A stretch of DNA of 64,000 nt from Gilliamella apis (GTDB lineage Bacteria; Pseudomonadota; Gammaproteobacteria; Enterobacterales; Orbaceae). Each line of letters opens with the position of its first letter. Within the stretch, counting starts at the first letter, position 1. The notes below the pieces were generated by a model, which was not told the DNA's origin, ran no database searches, and worked only from the letters and a program-made list of their open reading frames with translations. Shown here piece after piece: positions 39,310-50,756 of the stretch. Location of the stretch: contig NZ_CP132381.1 in NCBI RefSeq assembly GCF_030758615.1, forward strand, positions 558,001 through 622,000, read 5' to 3'. A program made the position numbers and the translations under genes.

Positions 39310-39819
39310 ATGCAAAATAAATTACCATTAACAATTGACCCAATCAAAGCAGCACAAAAAAGACTTGATTATGTTGGATATTATCCAGCAAAAAGTGCAA
39401 CAAGGATTGAAAGTCCAAAAAGTGATATCGAATGTCATTTGTCTTTTGATTTTGATGAGCAAAGACTTTGCGTTATCACTATTGATGCAAAAATGACGCT
39501 AGAACAAATTTGTCAGCGTTGTTTTAAACCTTTTATCACTGAAGTTCATGTGATGAATAAATTTAGTCCTGTTAAGAGCGATGCTCAAGCAGAGACATTA
39601 CCGGAACATTATGAACCCGTTTTAGTTAACGAGTTTGGTGAAGTAGATATATTAGCGTTAATTGAGGACGAAATTATTCTCTCATTACCAATTGCGCCGG
39701 TGCATGATAGTAAACACTGCGAAGTGTCAGAGGCAGATATGGTGTTTGGTGAAATTCCTGCTGAGAATGAAAAACCAAATCCATTTGCAATTTTAGTTAG
39801 TTTAAAGAATAAGGGGTAA
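39310..39819 (+). CDS. yceD: YceD/DUF177 protein (23S rRNA accumulation protein)
   Basis: 169 residues. It begins [24 protein letters not shown], very close to E. coli YceD, and keeps the cysteine pair CQRCFKPF near residue 77 and a later conserved Cys (HCEVSE). The family is needed for normal 23S rRNA accumulation in E. coli and plants. It lies 4 bases before rpmF, the universal arrangement. The promoter at 39213-39241 is just upstream. Confidence 0.92.
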   Translation: MQNKLPLTIDPIKAAQKRLDYVGYYPAKSATRIESPKSDIECHLSFDFDEQRLCVITIDAKMTLEQICQRCFKPFITEVHVMNKFSPVKSDAQAETLPEHYEPVLVNEFGEVDILALIEDEIILSLPIAPVHDSKHCEVSEADMVFGEIPAENEKPNPFAILVSLKNKG

Positions 39820-39823
39820 ATCC

Positions 39824-39991
39824 ATGGCTGTTCAACAGAATCGTAAAACTCGTGCAAAACGTGGTATGCGTCGTTCTCATGATGCATTAACTGTTGCTAA
39901 TATCTCAGTTGATGAATCAGGTAAAACTCATTTACGTCATCACGTAACCGCTGATGGTTATTATCGCGGTCGAAAAGTGATTTCTAAATAA
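39824..39991 (+). CDS. rpmF: 50S ribosomal protein L32
   Basis: A 55-residue frame starting at ATG 39824 and ending with TAA at 39991: [20 protein letters not shown] at the start and [11 protein letters not shown] at the end. This is the bacterial L32 sequence without the zinc-binding cysteines found in some species. It follows yceD by 4 bases behind an AAGGGGTAAATCC ribosome site, and precedes plsX by 33 bases. Confidence 0.96.
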   Translation: MAVQQNRKTRAKRGMRRSHDALTVANISVDESGKTHLRHHVTADGYYRGRKVISK

Positions 39992-40024
39992 TTAATTAGT
40001 AATTAGAAATCTTCAGGTGACATT

Positions 40025-41071
40025 TTGGATAATCTAACCATTGCGTTAGATGCTATGAGCGGGGACTTTGGTCCTCGTATTGTTGTTCCTGCTGCAATTC
40101 AAGCATTACATCATTATCCAAATCTTTCTATCTTTCTTGTTGGTGACATAAAGGAAGTTAGATTTTTTTTATCTAAAGAAAATACCAAGCTAGTTACCCA
40201 GTACCAAGAAACTGGTCGCTTGATGGTGACAGAATCAACATCTATCATTACTAATGATATGAAACCTTCTTATGCGATTAGGCATAGTCAAGGTTCGTCA
40301 ATGAGAATTGCATTAGAGTTAGTAAAAAATAATAAAGCTCAAGCTTGTGTTAGTGCTGGTAATACGGGTGCGCTGATGGGGTTGTCTAAGTTATTATTAC
40401 ATTCTCTAACCGGTATTGATAGACCAGCATTAGTTGCCACCATTCCGGCGTTAAATAATCAAAATACTGTGGTACTTGATTTGGGAGCAAATGCTGAATG
40501 TGATAGCGATATGCTGGTTCAATTTGCTATAATGGGTGAAATACTAGCAAAATCGGTTCTTCATATTGAAAATCCTCGTGTTGCTTTGCTTAATATTGGT
40601 GAAGAAGACATCAAAGGATTGGATAAAATTCGTGCTGCTGCGTCTATTTTGAAAGCTAATCATCAAATTAATTATATTGGTTATTTAGAAGGTAATGAGC
40701 TATTAACTGGTAAAACAGATGTATTAGTTTGTGACGGCTTTGTTGGTAATGTGACTTTGAAAACGGTAGAAGGGTTAATTAAAATTTTTCTATCTTCGTT
40801 CAAAATGCTTTTAGGGCACAACTCATTAGTTATGAAGTTTTTGAGTAAATGGCTGCAAAGAAAATTAGTAAAAAATTTTGGTTATTTAAACCCTGGGCGA
40901 TATAATGGCGCGTGTTTACTTGGTCTTCAAAGTATTGTGATTAAAAGTCACGGTAGTGCCAATCAAAAATCATTTTTTGCAGCAATAGAGCAAGCTATTT
41001 TAGCTATCGAAACAAATATACCAGAGAAGATTGCCAATAGCCTTTCTTCTGCACTACCCAAGAGCGAATAA
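40025..41071 (+). CDS. plsX: Phosphate acyltransferase PlsX
   Basis: Makes acyl-phosphate from acyl-ACP for glycerophospholipid synthesis; peripheral membrane enzyme. The 348 residues begin [16 protein letters not shown], the PlsX signature, and include [12 protein letters not shown] near 118 and [11 protein letters not shown] near 236. Translation appears to begin with TTG at 40025, supported by a TCAGGTGA ribosome site and the homology start; no ATG or GTG fits in frame. It precedes fabH by 4 bases. Confidence 0.95.
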   Translation: MDNLTIALDAMSGDFGPRIVVPAAIQALHHYPNLSIFLVGDIKEVRFFLSKENTKLVTQYQETGRLMVTESTSIITNDMKPSYAIRHSQGSSMRIALELVKNNKAQACVSAGNTGALMGLSKLLLHSLTGIDRPALVATIPALNNQNTVVLDLGANAECDSDMLVQFAIMGEILAKSVLHIENPRVALLNIGEEDIKGLDKIRAAASILKANHQINYIGYLEGNELLTGKTDVLVCDGFVGNVTLKTVEGLIKIFLSSFKMLLGHNSLVMKFLSKWLQRKLVKNFGYLNPGRYNGACLLGLQSIVIKSHGSANQKSFFAAIEQAILAIETNIPEKIANSLSSALPKSE

Positions 41072-41075
41072 TTCG

Positions 41076-42029
41076 ATGTATACAAAAATATTAGGAACAG
41101 GAAGTTATCTTCCAAAACAAATAAGAACTAATGCCGATCTTGAAAAAATGGTGGATACTAGTGACGAATGGATAACTACTCGTACGGGTATTAAAGAAAG
41201 AAGGATAGCTGCACCCGATGAAACTGTTACTAGTATGGCCTATGAAGCGGCGATTAAAGCTATTGAAATGGCGGATATTGATAAACAAGAGATTGGTTTG
41301 ATTATTGTTGCAACAGCAACGTCTGCTAACGCTTTTCCTAGCTCGGCTACAGAATTACAAGCTAAATTAGATCTCGGTGATGTGGTTGCCTTCGATGTGT
41401 CGGCAGCTTGTTCTGGATTTATTTATGCATTAGATATTGCTGATAAATATGTAAAAAGTGGTGTAATAAAATATGCCTTAGTTGTTGGTTCTGATATGTT
41501 AACTCGTGGTGTTGATCCAACAGATAGAGGTACAATTATCATTTTTGGTGATGGTGCTGGAGCAGTTGTGGTTGGTGCTTCTGAAGAGCCAGGTATTATT
41601 GCCTCTCATTTACATGCCGACGGCCGTTATGGTGAATTATTAAAATACCCATATGTTGATCGCCGTTCACTTAATGATCCTCTCTATATGACAATGCAAG
41701 GCAACGATGTATTCAAAATTGCAGTCAAAGAACTTTCTAATCTAGTTGATGAACTTTTAACCGAAAATACATTCAATAAATCTGATTTAGATTGGTTAGT
41801 GCCACATCAAGCTAATTTACGGATTATTTCAGCTACAGCTAAACGTCTTGATATGGATATGAGTAAGGTGATTGTTACACTTGATAAACAAGGAAATACG
41901 TCTGCTGCATCAGTACCTTGTGCATTAGATACAGGTGTACGAGATGGACGTATTAAACGTGGGCAACTAATTTTATTAGAAGCTTTCGGTGGCGGCTTTG
42001 TTTGGGGCTCAGCACTCGTTAGATTTTAA
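41076..42029 (+). CDS. fabH: 3-oxoacyl-ACP synthase III
   Basis: Condenses acetyl-CoA with malonyl-ACP, the first step of fatty-acid synthesis. The frame is open from 41031, inside plsX, but ATG at 41076 ([18 protein letters not shown]) gives 317 residues as in E. coli. The Cys-His-Asn triad is visible in [18 protein letters not shown] and GNTSAAS. It starts 4 bases after plsX and is followed by fabD after 35 bases. Confidence 0.97.
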   Translation: MYTKILGTGSYLPKQIRTNADLEKMVDTSDEWITTRTGIKERRIAAPDETVTSMAYEAAIKAIEMADIDKQEIGLIIVATATSANAFPSSATELQAKLDLGDVVAFDVSAACSGFIYALDIADKYVKSGVIKYALVVGSDMLTRGVDPTDRGTIIIFGDGAGAVVVGASEEPGIIASHLHADGRYGELLKYPYVDRRSLNDPLYMTMQGNDVFKIAVKELSNLVDELLTENTFNKSDLDWLVPHQANLRIISATAKRLDMDMSKVIVTLDKQGNTSAASVPCALDTGVRDGRIKRGQLILLEAFGGGFVWGSALVRF

Positions 42030-42064
42030 TTTTATAAATTATTTAGGTAATCAAGGATTTCAAA

Positions 42065-43000
42065 ATGACCAAATTTGCAATGGTATTTCCAGGACAAGGC
42101 TCACAAGCTGTTGGTATGTTAAAAGATCTTGCTGAAAATTATCCAGTTGTGAAATCAACTTTCGATGAAGCATCACAAGTATTAGGTTATGATTTATGGA
42201 CTTTAGTTCAAGCTGGTCCAGCTGAAGAATTAAATAAAACTTGGCAAACACAACCGGCATTACTTGCTGCATCGGTTGCGATTTACCGAGTTTGGCAAAG
42301 TATTAATGGCCCTCAACCAGAATTTATGGCTGGTCACAGTTTGGGTGAGTATTCAGCATTAGTATGTGCTGGTGTGATTGATTTTAAAGATGCTATTAAA
42401 TTAGTCGAGTTACGTGGTAAATTAATGCAAGAGGCAGTGCCAAGTGGTACTGGTGCAATGTTTGCTATTATTGGTTTAGATAACGATTCAATTAAAAAAG
42501 CATGTGAGCAAGCGGCTCAAGGTCAAATTGTTGCGCCAGTTAATTTTAATTCACCAGGCCAAGTTGTTATTGCTGGTAATAAAGAAGCTGTTGAACGTGC
42601 TGGTGCTCTTTGTAAAGAGGCCGGCGCTAAACGTGCGTTACCATTGGCGGTAAGTGTTCCTTCTCATTGTGCATTGATGAAACCAGCCGCTGATAAACTA
42701 GCGACAACTTTAAATAACATGACGTTTAATCCACCTCAATTTGCTGTGATTAATAACGTTAATGTTAAAGTTGAATCATCGGCAGATAATATTAAAGCGG
42801 CATTAATAGCCCAGTTATATAGCCCAGTTCGTTGGACTGAAACGGTTGAAGAAATGGCAAAACAAGGTGTAACACTATTAGTTGAGATGGGTCCAGGTAA
42901 AGTTTTAACGGGCTTAACTAAACGAATTGTTGATTCATTATCAGCTTGTGCTGTTAATGATAAAGCGTCATTAGATGTTGCAATTGAAAATACTAAATAG
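42065..43000 (+). CDS. fabD: Malonyl-CoA-ACP transacylase
   Basis: Loads malonate onto ACP. 311 residues; the nucleophile elbow is GHSLGEYSAL (Ser near residue 92), with the oxyanion segment FPGQGSQAVGM at the start and the catalytic histidine in VSVPSHCALM near 200. A CAAGGATTTCAAA ribosome site precedes the ATG. It stands between fabH and fabG in the conserved order. Confidence 0.97.
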   Translation: MTKFAMVFPGQGSQAVGMLKDLAENYPVVKSTFDEASQVLGYDLWTLVQAGPAEELNKTWQTQPALLAASVAIYRVWQSINGPQPEFMAGHSLGEYSALVCAGVIDFKDAIKLVELRGKLMQEAVPSGTGAMFAIIGLDNDSIKKACEQAAQGQIVAPVNFNSPGQVVIAGNKEAVERAGALCKEAGAKRALPLAVSVPSHCALMKPAADKLATTLNNMTFNPPQFAVINNVNVKVESSADNIKAALIAQLYSPVRWTETVEEMAKQGVTLLVEMGPGKVLTGLTKRIVDSLSACAVNDKASLDVAIENTK

Positions 43001-43018
43001 AATACAAAAGGGGTAGTT

Positions 43019-43753
43019 ATGAACCTATCAGGAAAAATTGCTTTAGTAACTGGTGCAAGCCGTGGAATTGGAAAGGCCATTGCAGAAAAATTAGTTGCAT
43101 GTGGTGCAACAGTGATTGGTACTGCAACGACAGAAAAAGGCGCACAGGCCATAAGTGAATATTTAGGCTCTAACGGAAAAGGTTTGGCACTAAATGTAAC
43201 TGACGAAGCATCTATTGAATCAGTTATTAATGCAATTAAAACGGAGTTTGGCGATATTGATATTTTAGTTAATAACGCAGGTATTACCCGTGATAATCTA
43301 TTAATGCGAATGAAAGAAGACGAATGGCAAGATATTTTAAATACTAACTTAACATCAGTTTTTCGTTTATCAAAAGCATTAATGCGTACTATGATGAAAA
43401 AACGTTATGGTCGAATTATTACTATAGGCTCAGTTGTAGGTACTATGGGTAACGCTGGTCAGGCTAATTATTCTGCAGCAAAAGCCGGATTAATCGGATT
43501 TAGTAAATCTTTGGCACGTGAAGTTGCATCTCGTGGTATTACAGTTAATGTTGTTGCACCAGGATTTATTGCAACTGATATGACAGAAGCACTAACGGAT
43601 GAGCAAAAAGCGTTAACATTAGCGCAAGTACCAGCAGGACGTTTAGGTGAACCGGCTGAGATTGCTAATGCGGTGGCATTTTTGGCTTCTGATGAAGCAT
43701 CTTACATTACAGGTGAAACTTTACATGTCAATGGCGGCATGTATATGGTGTAA
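43019..43753 (+). CDS. fabG: 3-oxoacyl-ACP reductase
   Basis: NADPH-dependent reduction of 3-oxoacyl-ACP. 244 residues, short-chain dehydrogenase fold: cofactor motif TGASRGIGKAIA near 12, NNAG near 86, and the catalytic Ser and YSAAKAG (Tyr near 151, Lys near 155). C-terminal YITGETLHVNGGMYM is typical of FabG. It is 18 bases after fabD. A 150-base gap with a possible internal promoter separates it from acpP. Confidence 0.97.
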   Translation: MNLSGKIALVTGASRGIGKAIAEKLVACGATVIGTATTEKGAQAISEYLGSNGKGLALNVTDEASIESVINAIKTEFGDIDILVNNAGITRDNLLMRMKEDEWQDILNTNLTSVFRLSKALMRTMMKKRYGRIITIGSVVGTMGNAGQANYSAAKAGLIGFSKSLAREVASRGITVNVVAPGFIATDMTEALTDEQKALTLAQVPAGRLGEPAEIANAVAFLASDEASYITGETLHVNGGMYMV

Positions 43754-43816
43754 TTGATCAGAATAGTGTAAAATGAACCAATAATTTGAAGTTTTGAACA
43801 AAAAATAAGCAATTGG

Positions 43817-43855
43817 GTTGAAAAATGATTGGCATCTTTTTCAACATTTTATAAA
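43817..43855 (+). promoter_or_regulatory. Inverted repeat and possible internal promoter before acpP
   Basis: GTTGAAAAA (43817-43825) and TTTTTCAAC (43837-43845) are perfect 9-bp arms with 11 bases between them. A TTGGCA (43829-43834) and TATAAA (43850-43855) with a 15-base spacer overlap it. This may be a separate promoter for the highly expressed acpP, with an operator or an mRNA hairpin on top. Confidence 0.4.
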
Positions 43856-43903
43856 CTTACATTCACCGCCACTTTCGGCGATATTTATAGGAAAAAAAAG
43901 AGT

Positions 43904-44137
43904 ATGAGCACTATTGAAGAGCGAGTTAAGAAAATTATTGTTGAGCAACTTGGTGTGAAAGAGGACGAAGTTAAGAATGAATCTTCTTTCGTTGAAGATC
44001 TTGGCGCTGACTCTCTTGACACAGTTGAATTAGTTATGGCTTTAGAAGAAGAATTTGATACAGAAATTCCTGATGAAGAAGCTGAAAAAATTACAACTGT
44101 ACAATCAGCAATTGATTATATTACTGCAAATCAATAA
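43904..44137 (+). CDS. acpP: Acyl carrier protein
   Basis: 77-residue acidic carrier. The frame is open from 43829, but the ATG at 43904 ([16 protein letters not shown]) fits the family. Ser37 in [19 protein letters not shown] is the site of the phosphopantetheine arm. It lies between fabG and fabF as in E. coli, and a terminator-like hairpin follows, so acpP mRNA may be produced in excess over fabF. Confidence 0.97.
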   Translation: MSTIEERVKKIIVEQLGVKEDEVKNESSFVEDLGADSLDTVELVMALEEEFDTEIPDEEAEKITTVQSAIDYITANQ

Positions 44138-44157
44138 GGTTAGCAGAGTTTTCACAA

Positions 44158-44186
44158 TAGGCGGTCAAATGATCGCCTAGTTTTTA
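44158..44186 (+). terminator. Terminator after acpP
   Basis: AGGCGGTC and GATCGCCT pair (one G-T) around AAAT, followed by AGTTTTTA. Probably a partial terminator between acpP and fabF. Confidence 0.75.
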
Positions 44187-44295
44187 TTTATGTCTCTATT
44201 TTTATAGAGTGAATTTGACATAATTTAATTCTGAAAACTCATAATAAAATTTTCAATGATTCAAATTTCATTTCAATCCTTTTCTGGAGGACAAT

Positions 44296-45540
44296 GTGTC
44301 TAAACGCAGAGTTGTTGTTACTGGAATGGGCATGATATCTCCATTAGGTAATACAGTTGAGTCTACTTGGCAAGCTTTATTAGCAGGTCAAAGTGGCGTA
44401 GAACTTATAGAACACTTTGATACAGCCCCTTTTGCAACCCGCTTCGCAGCGATGGTTAAAGACTTTAATGGTGAAGATTATAATATTTCACGTAAAGATG
44501 CTCGTAAAATGGATTATTTTATCCAATATGGTATTGCTGCAGGTATGCAAGCAATGCAAGATGCTGGCATTGAAGTTACTGAAGAAAACGCAGAACGCAT
44601 CGGTTGTGCTATCGGTTCAGGTATTGGTGGACTAGGATTAATTGAAGAAAATCATAGTGCATTAGTCAATGGTGGACCTCGTAAAATTAGCCCATTTTTT
44701 GTGCCATCAACAATAGTCAATATGATTGCTGGTCATTTATCAATTATCTACGGATTAAAGGGGCCAAGTATTACTATTGCTACCGCTTGTTCATCGGGCG
44801 TGCATAATATTGGTCATGCTGCACGTATGATTGCTTATGGTGATGCCGATGCAATGTTAGCCGGTGGTGGTGAAAAAGCTAGTACACCATTGGGTATTGG
44901 TGGTTTTGGTGCTGCACGTGCATTATCAACAAACAATGATAATCCTAAAGCTGCTAGTCGCCCATGGGATAAAGATCGTGATGGTTTTGTGCTTGGTGAT
45001 GGTGCAGGTATCATGTTCTTAGAAGAATATGAACATGCTAAAAAACGTGGCGCTAAAATTTATGCTGAGATCGTTGGTTTTGGTATGAGTGGCGATGCTT
45101 ATCATATGACTTCACCTCCAGAAAATGGTAGTGGCGCAGCATTAGCTATGAAATGTGCTATTCGTGATGCAGGTATAACGGCTGAACAAGTTGGATATAT
45201 TAATGCGCATGGTACGTCAACTCCGGCTGGCGATAAAGCAGAAACGCAAGCAGTTAAAAGTATTTTCCAAGAAAATGCTAATAAAGTAATGGTAAGTTCA
45301 ACTAAATCAATGATTGGGCATTTATTAGGTGCTGCTGGTGCTGTTGAATCTATCTTTACGGTGCTTGCATTACGTGATCAAGCTGTTCCACCAACAATTA
45401 ATCTTGATAACCCTGATGAGGGTTGTGATCTGGATTATGTTCCACATACAGCTCGTCAAGTGAAAAACTTAGAATATGCGCTTTGTAATTCATTTGGTTT
45501 TGGTGGTACTAACGGTTCAGTTTTATTCAAGAAGATCTAA
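44296..45540 (+). CDS. fabF: 3-oxoacyl-ACP synthase II
   Basis: Elongating condensing enzyme (KAS II). 414 residues, starting with GTG behind a strong CTGGAGGACAAT ribosome site. The Cys-His-His triad is in [20 protein letters not shown] and [11 protein letters not shown], and the C-terminal NSFGFGGTN is present. It is the last gene of the fatty-acid cluster, 158 bases after acpP and behind its terminator. Confidence 0.97.
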   Translation: MSKRRVVVTGMGMISPLGNTVESTWQALLAGQSGVELIEHFDTAPFATRFAAMVKDFNGEDYNISRKDARKMDYFIQYGIAAGMQAMQDAGIEVTEENAERIGCAIGSGIGGLGLIEENHSALVNGGPRKISPFFVPSTIVNMIAGHLSIIYGLKGPSITIATACSSGVHNIGHAARMIAYGDADAMLAGGGEKASTPLGIGGFGAARALSTNNDNPKAASRPWDKDRDGFVLGDGAGIMFLEEYEHAKKRGAKIYAEIVGFGMSGDAYHMTSPPENGSGAALAMKCAIRDAGITAEQVGYINAHGTSTPAGDKAETQAVKSIFQENANKVMVSSTKSMIGHLLGAAGAVESIFTVLALRDQAVPPTINLDNPDEGCDLDYVPHTARQVKNLEYALCNSFGFGGTNGSVLFKKI

Positions 45541-45549
45541 TCTTTTTCT

Positions 45550-45646
45550 TCCCATCACAATTAAGTGATGGGAATCACTTATTCTATTATCTTTTTTTTG
45601 ATAATACACTTCACAGATTAAAAAATGTGGCATATACCTCATTTTT
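45550..45646 (+). terminator. Tandem hairpins after fabF
   Basis: First, TCCCATCAC and GTGATGGGA (45550-45573) with a 6-base loop, no immediate T-run. Second, AAAAATGTGG and CCTCATTTTT (45621-45646), with one mismatch and a terminal T-run, a plausible intrinsic terminator. Together they likely end the fab operon. Confidence 0.65.
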
Positions 45647-45777
45647 AAAAATATTTAGTAGCTTAATATTAATAAAAGCGTATGTTTTAACTTAATACAT
45701 GGATAAAAAATATTTTGCTGAATAATGGTAATAAGATTTATCTATGCAGGATTTTTTAATTTTTAGGAGCTGTTATT

Positions 45778-46869
45778 ATGATTACTACTGCACTTTTCCC
45801 CAATCGATACATTCAAGGCTTTAATGCAATTGAAAATAGTTTAGGCGAAGAATTAGCGAGACTTGGAAAAAAAGCGTTATTGCTTGAAAGTCCATCTGCC
45901 CACAAAAATTTATCTAAAACTATCGAAAAATCACTATCAGATAAGATTGAAAGTGTCGTTGATATTTTTAACCGAGAATGTAGTGATGAAGAAATTACAA
46001 GAATAATTGAGTTAGCCAAATCTCAAAACATTGATGTGATTGTTGGTATAGGTGGAGGGAAGGTTATTGATACAGCGAAAGCTGTAGCCGCAACTATTCA
46101 TTATCCTTGTGTTGTTGTGCCAACGCTTGCCTCAACAGATGCACCTTGCAGTGCTTTATCAGTAATTTACACTTCAACAGGTGAATTTAAACGCTATTTT
46201 GTGTTACCAAGAAATCCTGATGTTGTTTTAGTTGATTCAAAAGTTATCGCTAATGCTCCTGCAAGATTTTTAGTTGCAGGTATGGGCGATGCTTTAGCAA
46301 CTTGGTTTGAAGCCGAAGATTGTAGGCAATCAAAAGCAGGGAATATGAGTGGGCGACCTGGCCCAATGACCGCATTTGCGCTAGCAAAATTTTGTTTTGA
46401 AATATTGTTAAAATATGGTGTACAAGCTAAAAATGCCTGTGAACAAAAAGTAGTAACCTCAGCACTGGAACATGTGATCGAAGCTAATACGTTACTTTCT
46501 GGATTAGGATTTGAAAGTGGTGGCCTTTCAGCTGCACATGCCATTCATAATGGATTTACTGCATTAGAAGCGACACATGATTACTGGCATGGTGAAAAAG
46601 TGGCGTTTGGTACACTTGCTATGTTAATGTTAATTGATAGTGATCCACAAATGATTGAAACCGTTTATGATTTCTGTCAGTCCGTTGGGTTGCCAATCAC
46701 ATTAGCAGAAATTGGCTTAGCTAATGTTAGTGATGATGACTTAATGCAAGTGGCAATTTTAGCTTGTGCGCAAGGTGAGTCAATTTATAATTCTCCTGCT
46801 GAAATCAATCCCGACACAGTATTTGCAGCAATAAAAGCTGCAAATGCTGAAGGTTTACGACGCAAATAA
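45778..46869 (+). CDS. gldA: Glycerol dehydrogenase
   Basis: NAD-dependent oxidation of glycerol to dihydroxyacetone. 363 residues of the iron/zinc-containing alcohol dehydrogenase superfamily. The NAD site GIGGGKVIDTAKAVA is near 92-106 and PTLASTDAPCSALSV near 120. Metal ligands are an Asp in GMGDALATWFEA, a His in AAHAIHNG and a His in DYWHGEKVAFG. A TTAGGAGCTGTT ribosome site precedes the ATG. It stands alone between the fab cluster and dnaE with its own terminator, and without the dihydroxyacetone kinase genes often seen nearby. Confidence 0.93.
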   Translation: MITTALFPNRYIQGFNAIENSLGEELARLGKKALLLESPSAHKNLSKTIEKSLSDKIESVVDIFNRECSDEEITRIIELAKSQNIDVIVGIGGGKVIDTAKAVAATIHYPCVVVPTLASTDAPCSALSVIYTSTGEFKRYFVLPRNPDVVLVDSKVIANAPARFLVAGMGDALATWFEAEDCRQSKAGNMSGRPGPMTAFALAKFCFEILLKYGVQAKNACEQKVVTSALEHVIEANTLLSGLGFESGGLSAAHAIHNGFTALEATHDYWHGEKVAFGTLAMLMLIDSDPQMIETVYDFCQSVGLPITLAEIGLANVSDDDLMQVAILACAQGESIYNSPAEINPDTVFAAIKAANAEGLRRK

Positions 46870-46899
46870 CATTTCGCATTTATCTACACTAATTTGATT

Positions 46900-46929
46900 A
46901 ACGTCCGTTGTTTTATAACGGACGTTTTT
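46900..46929 (+). terminator. Terminator after gldA
   Basis: AACGTCCGTT and AACGGACGTT form a 10-bp stem with a 7-base loop, followed by TTT. Confidence 0.92.
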
Positions 46930-47036
46930 GTAATTGATTAGTTGGTATATTTAGTGATAAATAAAGACAATAAGAATATTCATATGGTTTATGCTATAAT
47001 TGTGGCTAATTTTCTGGGTAATTATTTTTGGTAAAT

Positions 47037-50000
47037 ATGACTGAACCTAAGTTTATTCATCTTCATTTACATAGCGATTTTTCAATGATTGATGGCATAG
47101 CTAAAGTAGGTACTTTAGTTAATGAAGTAAGCAAGTTGCAAATGCCTGCTTTTGCCATTACTGATTTTACCAATCTGTGTGGACTGGTGAAGTTTTATGG
47201 TTCAGCAATGGGTAAGGGCATCAAACCGATTATTGGTGCCGATTTAGCCGTTAAAAATTCACAATTAAGTGATGATGTTTATCGATTAACATTGTTAGCA
47301 GCAAACAATGAAGGCTATCAAAATCTTACATTATTAATCTCTAAAGCTTACCAGCGTGGCTATATTGGAGATATGCCGGTTGTTGATCAGGAATGGTTAA
47401 GGTCACATCGCGATGGTTTAATTATATTAGCTGGTCGTGACAGTGATATAGGTATTGGTATTATTCGCGATAATCAGGAAATTATTGAAGATGCAATTAA
47501 CTTTTATCGAGAAAATTTTAATCAACACTTTTATTTTGAATTAGTTCGCACTAATCGGCTTAATGAAGAATTATTTATTCATAGCGCCATTCAGCTAGCT
47601 GAACAATATTCCTTACCTGTTGTGGCGACTAATGATGTGCGATTTTTGAAATCTTCGGATTTTGAAGCTCATGAAATTCGAGTTGCTATTCATGATGGTA
47701 ATACACTTGACGATCCTAATAGACCGAAAAATTATTCTGCTGAACAGTATTTGCGTACTGAACAAGAGATGTGTGATTTATTTTCAGATATTCCAGAGGC
47801 ATTAGAAAACAGCGTAGAAATAGCTAAGCGATGTAATGTTACTATAAGGCTTGGTGAATATTTCCTACCGCAATTTCCTACTGGTGATATGTCGACGGAA
47901 GATTTTTTGGTACATAAATCTCGAGAAGGTTTAGAGGAGAGATTAGAATTTCTTTTTCCTGATCCGGAAGAACGAAAACAAAAACGTTCACAATATGATG
48001 AGCGATTAGAAACAGAATTAAACGTAATAAATCAGATGGGGTTTCCGGGTTACTTTTTGATCGTAATGGAATTTATTCAATGGTCGAAAGATAACGATAT
48101 TCCCGTTGGTCCTGGACGTGGTTCAGGGGCAGGATCACTGGTTGCGTATGCTTTAAAAATAACTGATTTAGATCCATTAGCATTTGATTTACTGTTTGAA
48201 CGTTTTTTGAATCCAGAACGGGTTTCTATGCCGGATTTTGATGTCGACTTTTGTATGGAAAAGCGTGATATGGTTATTGATCACGTTGCTGATATGTATG
48301 GTCGGGATGCGGTATCTCAGATTATTACCTTTGGTACTATGGCTGCTAAAGCGGTTATTCGTGATGTAGGGCGAGTACTTGGCCATCCTTATGGATTTGT
48401 TGATCGTATATCAAAATTAATTCCTCTTGATCCTGGTATGACCTTAGCTAAAGCATTTGAAGCTGAACCACAATTGCAAGAGCTTTATGATAATAATGAA
48501 GAAGTTAAGTCTCTTATTGATATCGCAAGACAGTTGGAAGGTGTTACTCGAAATGCGGGTAAACATGCTGGAGGTGTCGTAATATCACCAACTAAGATTA
48601 CTGATTTTTCTCCTATTTATTGTGATCCCGAGGGGCTCCATCCTGTAACTCAATTTGATAAAAATGATGTTGAATATGCAGGACTGGTTAAATTTGACTT
48701 CTTAGGATTACGCACCTTAACCATTATTGACTGGGCGATTAAAATGATTAATGAGCGCCAGTTAAGGGATGGTAAGCCAACAGTTGATATTACTCGTATT
48801 CCATTAGATGATGAAGAATCTTTCCAATTATTATTAAAGGCTGAAACAACTGCGGTCTTCCAATTGGAATCGCGTGGTATGAAAGATTTAATCAGGCGGT
48901 TAAAGCCCGACTGTTTTGAAGATATGATCGCTTTAGTTGCTTTATTTCGACCGGGGCCGTTACAGTCAGGGATGGTGGATAATTTTATTGACCGTAAGCA
49001 TGGACGAGAAGAAGTATCTTATCCAGATATCAATCACCAACATGAATCTCTTAAACCAATATTAGAACCAACTTATGGCATAATTTTATATCAAGAACAA
49101 GTTATGCAAATTGCCCAAACACTATCTGGTTATACTCTAGGTGGCGCAGACTTGTTACGACGAGCGATGGGTAAGAAAAAACCAGAAGAGATGGCTAAGC
49201 AGCGTTCTGTTTTTAAAGAAGGTGCGGAAAAGCAAGGCGTTGATGGTGAACTTTCAATGCATATTTTTGATCTGGTTGAAAAATTTGCTGGTTATGGCTT
49301 TAATAAATCTCACTCTGCTGCTTATGCACTTGTTTCCTATCAGACTTTATGGTTAAAGACACATTATCCGGCTGAATTTATGGCTGCAGTAATGACTGCT
49401 GATATGGACAATACTGATAAAATTGTTGGTTTAGTTGACGAATGTCTACGAATGGGGTTGCAAGTTAATCCTCCTGATATTAATAGTGGTCTTTACCATT
49501 TTCATGTGAATGATAAAGGTGAAATTGTTTACGGTATTGGTGCTATAAAGGGAGTAGGGGAAGGCCCAATAGAAGCTATTGTTGAAGCTCGTAATAGCGG
49601 TGGTTATTTTAAAAATATCTTCGAGCTTTGTGCTCGAACGGATATGAAAAAAATTAATCGTCGAGTGTTAGAAAAATTAACTATGGCTGGTGCTTTTGAT
49701 AAACTAGGACCACATAGAGCGGCTATTTTACATAGTATCAATGATGCCATGCAAGCGGCAGATCAATATGCTAAAGCGCAGAATATTGGTCAAGAAGATA
49801 TGTTTGGCGTCCTTGCTGAAGAGCCAGAACAAGTTGAGCACGCATATGCCGCTGTACCTGAATTACCAGCACAAGTTTTACTTGATGGTGAACGTGAAGC
49901 ATTAGGACTTTATTTAACCGGACATCCGGTTACCCAATATTTAAAAGAACTCAATCGATATTCTGGAGGTGTTCGTATTAGTGAGGCAGCACCTACTGGA

Positions 50001-50516
50001 TGGGGAAAAATGGCTACTTTTGCCGGTATAGTTGTTGATGCCCGAGTTCGGATTACCAAAAAAGGTAATAAAATTGGATTATTCACTTTAGATGATAGGT
50101 CAGGACGAATTGATGGCATGCTTTTCTCTGAAGCATTAGATAAATTTGGGCATTTACTTGTAAAAGATAAAATTTTAATTGTTTCTGGTCAAGTAAGTCA
50201 TGATGATTTCAATGGTGGCTTTAAATTATCTGTGCGAGACATTGTTGACTTAAAAGATGCTCGGGCTAAATATGTTAAGGGGTTAGCTATTACATTAACT
50301 GATATTGAGGTTAATCGGACAATCCTACAAAGGCTTCAACAAATTATAGAACCTTATCGACATGGTAGTGTGCCTGTTAATTTATATTATCAAAGAGAAG
50401 ACTCCATCGTACGCCTGCAATTTGGTACCACTTGGCGTATAGTACCTGAAGATGCATTAATAATAGAACTAAAAACCTTACTAGGTAATGAACGTGTGAA
50501 TTTTGAATTTGATTAA
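47037..50516 (+). CDS. dnaE: DNA polymerase III alpha subunit
   Basis: Replicative polymerase. A TTG at 47028 extends the frame, but the ATG at 47037 ([19 protein letters not shown]) fits the E. coli start and gives 1159 residues (1160 in E. coli). The PHP domain is N-terminal, the catalytic aspartates lie in [11 protein letters not shown] near 400 and in KFDFLGLRT near 550, and the HhH, OB and tau-binding C-terminal parts follow. The ribosome site is weak. rnhB, which precedes dnaE in E. coli, is replaced here by gldA. Confidence 0.97.
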   Translation: MTEPKFIHLHLHSDFSMIDGIAKVGTLVNEVSKLQMPAFAITDFTNLCGLVKFYGSAMGKGIKPIIGADLAVKNSQLSDDVYRLTLLAANNEGYQNLTLLISKAYQRGYIGDMPVVDQEWLRSHRDGLIILAGRDSDIGIGIIRDNQEIIEDAINFYRENFNQHFYFELVRTNRLNEELFIHSAIQLAEQYSLPVVATNDVRFLKSSDFEAHEIRVAIHDGNTLDDPNRPKNYSAEQYLRTEQEMCDLFSDIPEALENSVEIAKRCNVTIRLGEYFLPQFPTGDMSTEDFLVHKSREGLEERLEFLFPDPEERKQKRSQYDERLETELNVINQMGFPGYFLIVMEFIQWSKDNDIPVGPGRGSGAGSLVAYALKITDLDPLAFDLLFERFLNPERVSMPDFDVDFCMEKRDMVIDHVADMYGRDAVSQIITFGTMAAKAVIRDVGRVLGHPYGFVDRISKLIPLDPGMTLAKAFEAEPQLQELYDNNEEVKSLIDIARQLEGVTRNAGKHAGGVVISPTKITDFSPIYCDPEGLHPVTQFDKNDVEYAGLVKFDFLGLRTLTIIDWAIKMINERQLRDGKPTVDITRIPLDDEESFQLLLKAETTAVFQLESRGMKDLIRRLKPDCFEDMIALVALFRPGPLQSGMVDNFIDRKHGREEVSYPDINHQHESLKPILEPTYGIILYQEQVMQIAQTLSGYTLGGADLLRRAMGKKKPEEMAKQRSVFKEGAEKQGVDGELSMHIFDLVEKFAGYGFNKSHSAAYALVSYQTLWLKTHYPAEFMAAVMTADMDNTDKIVGLVDECLRMGLQVNPPDINSGLYHFHVNDKGEIVYGIGAIKGVGEGPIEAIVEARNSGGYFKNIFELCARTDMKKINRRVLEKLTMAGAFDKLGPHRAAILHSINDAMQAADQYAKAQNIGQEDMFGVLAEEPEQVEHAYAAVPELPAQVLLDGEREALGLYLTGHPVTQYLKELNRYSGGVRISEAAPTGWGKMATFAGIVVDARVRITKKGNKIGLFTLDDRSGRIDGMLFSEALDKFGHLLVKDKILIVSGQVSHDDFNGGFKLSVRDIVDLKDARAKYVKGLAITLTDIEVNRTILQRLQQIIEPYRHGSVPVNLYYQREDSIVRLQFGTTWRIVPEDALIIELKTLLGNERVNFEFD

Positions 50517-50756
50517 TTAAGTTATATTAATCGAATAAGTAATAAAAAATCTGGGCTATTTAGATGTAAAGATTTAAATAAACATTAAAGGTGCTATTTA
50601 ACCTGTTTAAGTGTATTAATAATAAATATTGATGACTTCAATGACAATTACATAGTAAAATTGATTTAATTTTATTTTAATAAATAGTCTGTATACTAAA
50701 TTTAGTGACGTATTTTTTATAAAATACAAATAATACAAGAGGCAATCACAAGCGTT

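Noticed and set aside
43829..43903. N-terminal extension of acpP
   Set aside because: ACP begins at the STIEERV segment; the extension covers an untranslated leader with an inverted repeat.
50695..50706. Perfect 12-bp palindrome ACTAAATTTAGT before accA
   Set aside because: A/T-only core in an AT-rich gap; too likely by chance to call an operator.
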